Part shown: positions 58,901 to 64,000 of the stretch, piece after piece
Numbering within the stretch: the stretch's first letter is position 1
Layout of the letters: every line of letters starts with the position of its first letter
Program-made: the position numbers and the translations under genes
From: Nematopogon swammerdamellus
Lineage: Eukaryota > Arthropoda > Insecta > Lepidoptera > Adelidae
DNA: 64,000 nucleotides
Assembly (NCBI GenBank): GCA_946902875.1
Contig: OX336359.1
Coordinates: 2,604,001 to 2,668,000 of the forward strand
Direction: 5' to 3'
The notes under the pieces: generated by a model
What the model saw: the letters and a program-made list of their open reading frames with translations, nothing else
Databases searched by the model: none
What the model was told of the DNA's origin: nothing

Positions 58901-61900
58901 TCAAATGGTCAGATTTGGTACAATTAAACATATAATCTGAAATTAATATTTTACAAAATCTTTTAAATGATACCGCTGGTCGAAACCTTATTGGTGACTT
59001 CATGTTTGTTAATGTTTCTTAATAACTTATATAAAATTATGGAAACCTCTTTTCAATTTCTGCTGCCCTGGTACTTTAGAACCGTTCCCAGTAGTCTTAC
59101 CAAGTAGTCTTTCGGGTTTCCACTTTAATTACGGTGACTGTATTCAGACCATTTGAATACTTTATTGTACAAAAAATAACAAAAGGCGGACTTAAAGCCT
59201 AAAGGCATTATCTGCCAGTCATGCCTGGGATTGTGAGTAGGGTAGATGGGTAGTGCGGAAAATTAAATGAGAGAATTTTTCTTTTAAATAGTATAAGAAT
59301 AAACAATAAAACATGACATACAACTAAATACATTTATTAATTATGTCATATTTTTCTGAAAATAAAGTATTTGAATAATTTTTGTTTTTTGTTGTTGTGT
59401 TGTTTAATCTGATATACACTCCGGAAAAAACATAGCACCAACGATTCGTATACACAATCTTTTGGTAGTGCAGTTGGGAATGAAAAAGTAAAGGCTCTTT
59501 AAAATTCCATTGTGCACTACTACTACTAATTCGTTACGCTGGACTAAAACACAACCTTTTCCCGGAAAGTTGTTCTAGAATATTGATCCTGATTTAATAT
59601 GTCATAGATCTTACGTTTATCTAGTCCTTTTATAATGTTTTCATTCTATTGTTGTCAGGGAAGTAAGTTTTAGGATATTTTTTCCAAAAAATTTCATTAC
59701 GTTTCGTTGCGATTTCGTTATATTTCGTTACGTAACGAAATATTTTTTTCTTGTATAAAGCTCCATACACATTGGAATTTTCTCAACATAACATTATTTA
59801 TAAAAGATATAAAAACCGACTTCAAATATGTATGAAATTATATTTCTTTCCGGACCCTGGAGTTGAAAGCGTGACAAAAGCATAAAAGGATTTTATCCAC
59901 TCATGTTTTCTTTCATCCATTTTGCTTGCTTTTGTCCGAAAAGAATTATTATTTCATACATTTTTGAAGTAGTTTTTCATATTTTTTCAAGATTCAACTG
60001 ATAAGCCAACAAGATCCAAGAAATTTTGGTTATTCAATACATTTTGTGTTTTATTTACCTATCCATTAAAATTCAAGCAAATAAATGTTCGTTACATATT
60101 TAGAGTTTCGTTACAATAATTTCGTTACAGTGTTTCATTATGGGACAAAGTTCGTGAAAATGACTCATATAACTTCGTAAAATCCAATAAATTATGTGTG
60201 AATTGTCTAAGTAGCAAACACACAATCCGTAACTAAGTCAGAAGTTAGATGTCGAGTGTGCTCTCTCGTTCACATCATACGTCACTTCATTTTGAATCTA
60301 GTAAAGATTCATCGTCCTCGCATAACAAATTATTATTATAGTAGGTATCGACCGCCCGGCATCGCTGATGCCGCGACCGCCGCCCCCGCACCCGCTTTCA
60401 TCCTCTCACCCGCACCGCTCCGCTTGTCTCCGCTGCTACCTCTCCGTAAGGCTGTAGGACGCGCAAAAGGCCCACAATGGAGTGGGCTTAAGCGCAGAGA
60501 ACGAGTCCGAACAACGATATATGTGTCTTGTCTATAATCATGTAAGCCCGAAAATGCCTCAATGATTTTACATTTTTGAGCGGCGGGTGGCCGAGTGGTT
60601 TTCGCATCGGCCTCTCATGCGAGTGGTCCGCTGTTCGAATCCGGTCGGCGTGTACCAATGAGTTTTTTCTGGCGAAAAAATTTACGTGCATACCTACACC
60701 TGCTGCTTCACCGTTCGGAACCGGTGTAAAACTGTAGGTCCCTTCCCTTACCCCTTACTAGGTGGTAGGCTCAAATTCTAGCCGACTGGGTTAATACTGG
60801 ATGTACTGGATGTAAGATGGCCGCATAGCAACCTCGGTTGTGTTCTCCTCTAGTCCAGTATAGCCAGCAATCCAGGGAAGTCTCCGGTATGGCACCTACC
60901 TTCTCGGAGGTGATATTGGCTGGTCGGAGCATGTGCTTTGGCCCCTCCGACTCAGTCACCCATACCGGATTACATAAAAAAAAAAATATTTTACATGATG
61001 TTTTCCCGAAGAAAATCTTGCGTCTGGACGATTTGTAAGCATAGGTATGAAATATATTTGGGAAGCTATAAGGTCATACTACTAAGATACTCATATCTTA
61101 GAAATTACATTTCAAGTGCACGAGGGAGACTCACGGTGCGGCATCGCCGGCGGGCTCGTGCTTGCAGGGCAGCGGCATGTGCTGTGGGTCCGGCGGCTGC
61201 AGCACCTCGGGTCCGATTTCCACCTCCAGCTTGACCGTGTAGACGCCATCCTGCACATCCGCACCGCACCCTCAGTACTCTACACACCGCCGCATCGTCA
61301 GCCTCGATAGCTCAATGGTGAAGACAGTCAACTGTCGCTATTGAATGTTAAGCAACGCTGGGTGCGGTCAGTACTTGGATGGGTGACCGCTGACCATTGG
61401 AGGCTGACTGAGGTTCGGATTCCTCGTAAAACTGTAGGTCCCTTCCCTCCTAATCTTACTTGGTGGTAGGGTTTAACCCGCCCGAGTTGGTACCACTGCA
61501 CTGAATGAAACGTCGGTCGAAACGGCTATGTAAATAGTTTGTGTTTTCCGACCAGTTCAGTGTAGCCGGCACGATCAAAGGGGGGAAGCACTGACATGGC
61601 ACCTAGTTCACCCGGTGTTATGGGCTGACATCACGGACGTTGTAGGTGATGTAGCCAACCGAGTCAGTTTAAAAAAAAAAAACAAAAACAAACTGCACCG
61701 AGTGCACGCCTGCTTCCTCACTCCCACATTCATAAGCGCTTTCCAATCAGGGGACGCAGCGGCTCCTACGGGAACGATGCGGCGGACGAGCTGGCTAAGC
61801 GGGGCTCTAGCTGGAGTGCAGAAGGCCACAACCGTGTGTACACTTACCAATCAGCCCGTTTAAATACTGGCTATATCAACTAACAAAATATAAACATGAC

Positions 61901-62392
61901 AATCTTTGGGCCGATACCAGAGACATGTCGCTGTTGCATAAATTCCTATTCAAAATAAATGTTTTGGTGCATTTAAAAAAAATGATCGAAAATTAATCTT
62001 GCAGTTATGAAAAATATTTTTTAAAATTTTTCTTTTCTCCCAAACTACGCATTTCCGACAATAAATTCTTTCACTAATGTTCTTCTAATATCCTAAACTA
62101 CAGGATAGAACTACCAGCAATGTTCGATCTAACCCCCGCTATTCAAATACTCACCCGAACTGCCTATTGGTATTTTAGAATAACAAAATGGAAGAAAATT
62201 CATACAGGTTTCAACGTAATGTTCAAAGTAGTATGAAATAAAATAAATAAATAACCTCGTCGAGGTGGTCGTCAACATCTGGTGGTTCGCTCTTCACTGC
62301 AATATCCATGTCCAGCGAGCGGACATCATCAGGAACATCAGTGGGCTCTTTCATGACCAAGTTTCCATCCGCCATTTCTTCATGTGATAGTT
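54549..62392 (-). CDS. C2H2 zinc-finger gene, copy 2 (partial, at least three exons)
   Basis: Exons on the minus strand are 62392-62256, 61250-61135 and 55995-54549. Phases agree (0, then CC+A). The linker exons again hold VMKEP, VKSEP and VKLEVE; the finger exon starts [11 protein letters not shown]. About 16 finger units follow, the last shifted out of frame. Fingers 3-8 and 9-14 are a 504 bp direct duplication. Units keep mostly good ligands, with exceptions (HKRDIC, one HMLTQ). The main frame runs into a 142 bp insertion and stops at 54549; a few more fingers lie beyond it. The donor of the middle exon (GTGAGT) is stronger than in copy 1. Upstream exons are outside the window or unrecognised. 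A DNA-binding nuclear protein is the likely product. Confidence 0.68.
56150..57508 (+). mobile_element. CR1/Jockey-type LINE, internally deleted
   Basis: The RT motif [16 protein letters not shown] and [10 protein letters not shown] (56180-56310) is joined, after a deletion, to [47 protein letters not shown] and, in another frame, [15 protein letters not shown]. The 3' UTR ends 'aaatgaaatgaaattg' near 57508. The first part is shared with 27680-27950, so it was present before the duplication. Confidence 0.85.
57509..57820. other. Spacer
   Basis: 57660-57770 holds 'ctattgtcacactcccatta' and 'cctctctgtgacaatagc', a small inverted repeat, in a possible Penelope flank. No gene was seen. Confidence 0.4.
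57823..57868 (-). ncRNA. Hammerhead-ribozyme-like motif of a Penelope element (mutated)
   Basis: The minus strand reads CTAAAGAA, a stem GCCCG..CGGGC and GAAAC, followed by GTC and a short hairpin (GACTTA/TAAGTC). This is the order CUGANGA - stem II - GAAA known from hammerhead motifs in Penelope-like elements. The first core has A in place of G (CTAA for CTGA), which should impair cleavage. A resemblance, not proven. Confidence 0.4.
57869..58560 (-). mobile_element. Penelope-like retroelement, C-terminal GIY-YIG-type region
   Basis: Minus strand: [20 protein letters not shown] (58530), then in another frame [40 protein letters not shown] and [20 protein letters not shown] to a stop at 58153. 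After the stop the frame goes on to 57919. The [20 protein letters not shown] signature is the linker and endonuclease region of Penelope-like elements. The YIG motif itself is lost (SCGKCGQ). The RT is not in view. Confidence 0.85.
58737..60169. mobile_element. DNA element with GAGTCATTTTCAC ends, TA-flanked
   Basis: GAGTCATTTTCACCAACTTT on the left (58740) pairs with the inverted right end (60140-60167). TA flanks both (58735-58736, 60170-60171). A mariner-group element with no transposase visible. The interior holds 'tgcactac' repeats (58835-58910, 59460-59525), a LINE tail (59155-59250) and a 24 bp perfect palindrome ATATTTCGTTACGTAACGAAATAT, written in two halves at 59720-59731 and 59732-59743. 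Confidence 0.75.
59155..59250 (-). mobile_element. LINE 3' tail
   Basis: 'gcggacttaaagcctaaagg' and 'ctgccagtcatgcctgggat', as at 46985-47090. Confidence 0.7.
60574..60987 (+). mobile_element. tRNA-headed SINE (type S), full length, with target duplication
   Basis: Flanked by ATTTTACAT (60565-60573, 60988-60996); copy 1 of the duplication has the empty site at 35576. The head has A box TGGCCGAGTGG and B box GTTCGAATCC, like tRNA-Ser/Leu. The body shares 'aaaactgtaggtcccttccc' with SINE-A and then differs (ctagtccagtatagccagca ... cggattacataaaaaaaa). Confidence 0.93.
61135..61250 (-). CDS. Zinc-finger gene copy 2, short linker exon
   Basis: Minus strand: acceptor 'ggatgtgcag|GAT', residues [19 protein letters not shown] and [19 protein letters not shown], donor CC|GTGAGT. 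Two codons longer than the copy 1 exon, so the length difference keeps frame. Confidence 0.65.
61297..61690 (+). mobile_element. SINE-A, full length, unique to duplication copy 2
   Basis: Complete head, body and A-tail (interrupted as aaaacaaaaacaaa). In copy 1 the site reads on as 'tacacaccgcaccgagtgca' without an insertion. Confidence 0.9.
62256..62392 (-). CDS. Zinc-finger gene copy 2, acidic SUMO-motif exon
   Basis: Minus-strand acceptor 'aattattgctgcag|AA', 45 residues ([35 protein letters not shown]), ending GAG|GTTATT. Same length and phase as 37974-38110. Confidence 0.7.
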
Positions 62393-62530
62393 CTGCAGCA
62401 ATAATTTTAGAGTTCTAATATTGCACGCACTGTGACTCTGCCGGTCGGTCCACACTACTCTACACTGCACGTGCAGAAACAATCAGGAACATTTATTACA
62501 GAAAGGCAAATTACGTCGTAGATGTTAATT

Positions 62531-64000
62531 AGATTCAGATTCAGATATTTATTTCACCATAAAGAACACACAACAATAACAATATTTCATTGAGACATAT
62601 GCATATTCAGTATGGTTCGTCATTATCATTATCATGTTTCTTTATTCACGTTTTTATACTTTTATATTAATTTTACATACTTACATTTTACAAAAAGTAA
62701 TAAAAATACACAAAATTAATACTAAATCAAAATAAAAACGGTAATTTCCGCCGGCGGCGGAAGGCAAGCCTCCAAGCACGCCGGCGGGTGCAGGCCGTGG
62801 CTACGGAGCTCTCCGAGACGACGCGAGGCAAGCTACGAGCGATAGGTGGTGGTACTAGACTCGTAGGCCACCACCACCCCCATCTCGGAGAGCTACATAT
62901 CCGCCGGTCTGCGTCATTATCATTAGGTATTATTATTATTTTTTTGTCATGTAACTACCGATTATTTACCAATATTTGTGACAGTCCACGGGTAAAGGTA
63001 CCTACCTTATGGCGGTTTCTAGTTTCGGAGATAAATTAACTTTAGTAAAATCACTAGAAATAAAGGATTTTTCAATTTATACCTAATCTTCATCTACCAG
63101 AACTAAAATTAAATTTCAATATATTTGCTTTTTCATACGGTTAAATTGTAGAAAAATGGACTTAAAGTTTAGTAGAAAAAGAAAAGGTACAATGCCGGTA
63201 CAATGGTGGATTATTAGAAAAATCTGCCAAAAGTGAAGTGCCATTGCTTGATTTATATTGGAAACCATAGAAATTGCTACAAACTTTGTAAAGCATAATA
63301 ATTTTCACTCACATCTCACATTTTCACAATAATTATCAATTTATACGTATTTTGTCAAGTTGCATCTGCCAATGACAAATCGTGACCACAGATTACCAAT
63401 GGTCGTGAGTCGTGACCAATATAAGTTACTCTATGATCGTGACCGTGAAACGATCGCCTCGCACACCCCACCATATAAGTTACTCTATGGCCTCGCAAAT
63501 CGCAATCAAAGTAAAGCCTGACCAGGAATATATGAGGGGCCGCCATATTGCGGAATTTCGTTGGAACTAATTTCTTATACTGGCCACAATTTGGTTTGAT
63601 GCTTGATAATCTGTTGTCAATGTCAAAATTGCTTCTGAACTGACATTTAGGTGAAACGTTATGTCATTGTAGTGAGATTGTCATGAATTGGCCGCCGTAA
63701 TGTACAATTAGGTAATTATTTTTTGTTCTATCTAGGTGTATCTCAAGCATCTATTTACCGAATATCAAACAAAAGAGGGACGTAAATATTATTCGTTCTG
63801 AACCAAAAACACTTTTTTACTTTACAGAAATACGAAACGTTCGAATAAAAATAGCTTAGGTTAAGTTTTTCTGCACTAGAATTTTTATTAAAAAGTTTAG
63901 TGTTTCAGCAAGGTCGATTAATAATTTTTTTAATAATTTGTACACTTTGCTTCAGGGCATATCTGCAGATACATGGAAAAAATGTTGTGAACATGTAAAT
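62531..64000. other. Right-hand spacer, no gene recognised
   Basis: 62533-62560 (attagattcagattcagata..) looks like the inverted tail of a LINE. 62810-62895 contains a GAGCTCTCCGAGA/TCTCGGAGAGCT inverted pair in GC-rich DNA. 'atataagttactctatg' occurs twice 54 bp apart (63419, 63473). The remaining DNA is AT-rich and unassigned. Confidence 0.45.

Larger units (their letters stand above)
60255..62530. repeat. Tandem segmental duplication, linker-exon block, copy 2
   Basis: Collinear with 35255-38215: 60263-60573, 60997-61290, 61690-61920 and 61925-62530 match the corresponding pieces. Copy 1 has a SINE at 35698, the LINE piece at 36480 and most of the 36859-37862 element, which are missing or reduced here. 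Copy 2 has SINEs at 60574 and 61297 that copy 1 lacks. Confidence 0.92.

Noticed and set aside
62788..63039. Plus-strand frame of 83 codons in GC-rich DNA
   Set aside because: No motif, an internal inverted repeat, and no paralogous copy or splice sites to support it.
1..64000. CRISPR array, operon or phage-type system
   Set aside because: All regularly spaced repeats are finger units, microsatellites or transposon ends; genes are spliced and eukaryotic.

Overview
This window looks like nuclear DNA from an insect, most likely a moth or butterfly. It is AT-rich, spliced, and packed with non-LTR retrotransposons, SINEs and DNA-transposon remnants. Several repeat modules look like ones I know from lepidopteran genomes: the GTCGTAAAAGGCGACTAAGG module, the 'gggttccgta ... 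ggccaagtgcgagtcg' module, and LINE ends of the 'ctgccagtcat..ctgggattgtgag' type. There is no bacterial or viral gene organisation. Nearly all long open frames are pieces of transposable elements. The order assignment rests on memory of these repeats, not on a search.

Host genes. (1) GATAD1, plus strand, five coding exons between 11754 and 20714, 256 codons, all splice phases consistent. Its introns hold a pogo-like element, LINE and SINE copies and several MITEs. (2) Two tandem paralogous C2H2 zinc-finger genes on the minus strand, each built from at least three exons. Copy 1 has exons 38110-37974, 36214-36105 and a finger exon 27557-26318. Copy 2 has exons 62392-62256, 61250-61135 and a finger exon 55995-54549. 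Short SUMO-motif-rich exons join in phase to a long exon carrying the finger array; the upstream exons are not in view. (3) A possible first coding exon of an unidentified minus-strand gene at 6964-6857.

Layout. 1-7.6 kb: LINE and SINE fragments and a three-level nest (SINE inside a TA-flanked MITE inside a hAT-like element). 7.6-11.5 kb: a foldback-like element whose ends are arrays of 13-16 bp GTGG-headed units, flanked by a 9 bp target duplication and ending about 240 bp before the GATAD1 start codon. 11.7-20.8 kb: GATAD1. 20.8-23.6 kb: a perfect 59 bp-arm hairpin, then a LINE. 23.6-38.2 kb: duplication copy 1 (Tc1 block, finger exon, LINE RT, copia insertion, CR1/Jockey-like LINE with a nested DNA transposon, BEL gag piece, linker exons). 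38.2-48.2 kb: material unique to this interval (palindromic mariner, MITE, R2/NeSL-like LINE pieces, a 2 kb hAT element splitting an older frame, a foldback repeat with a tRNA-like sequence in each arm). 48.2-62.5 kb: duplication copy 2, collinear with copy 1. 62.5-64 kb: mostly unassigned AT-rich DNA.

The main results are the collinear tandem duplication that produced the zinc-finger gene pair, the GTGG-array foldback element next to the GATAD1 promoter, a SINE family whose head combines a tRNA A box with a 5S rRNA-like internal promoter, and several large perfect or near-perfect palindromes.
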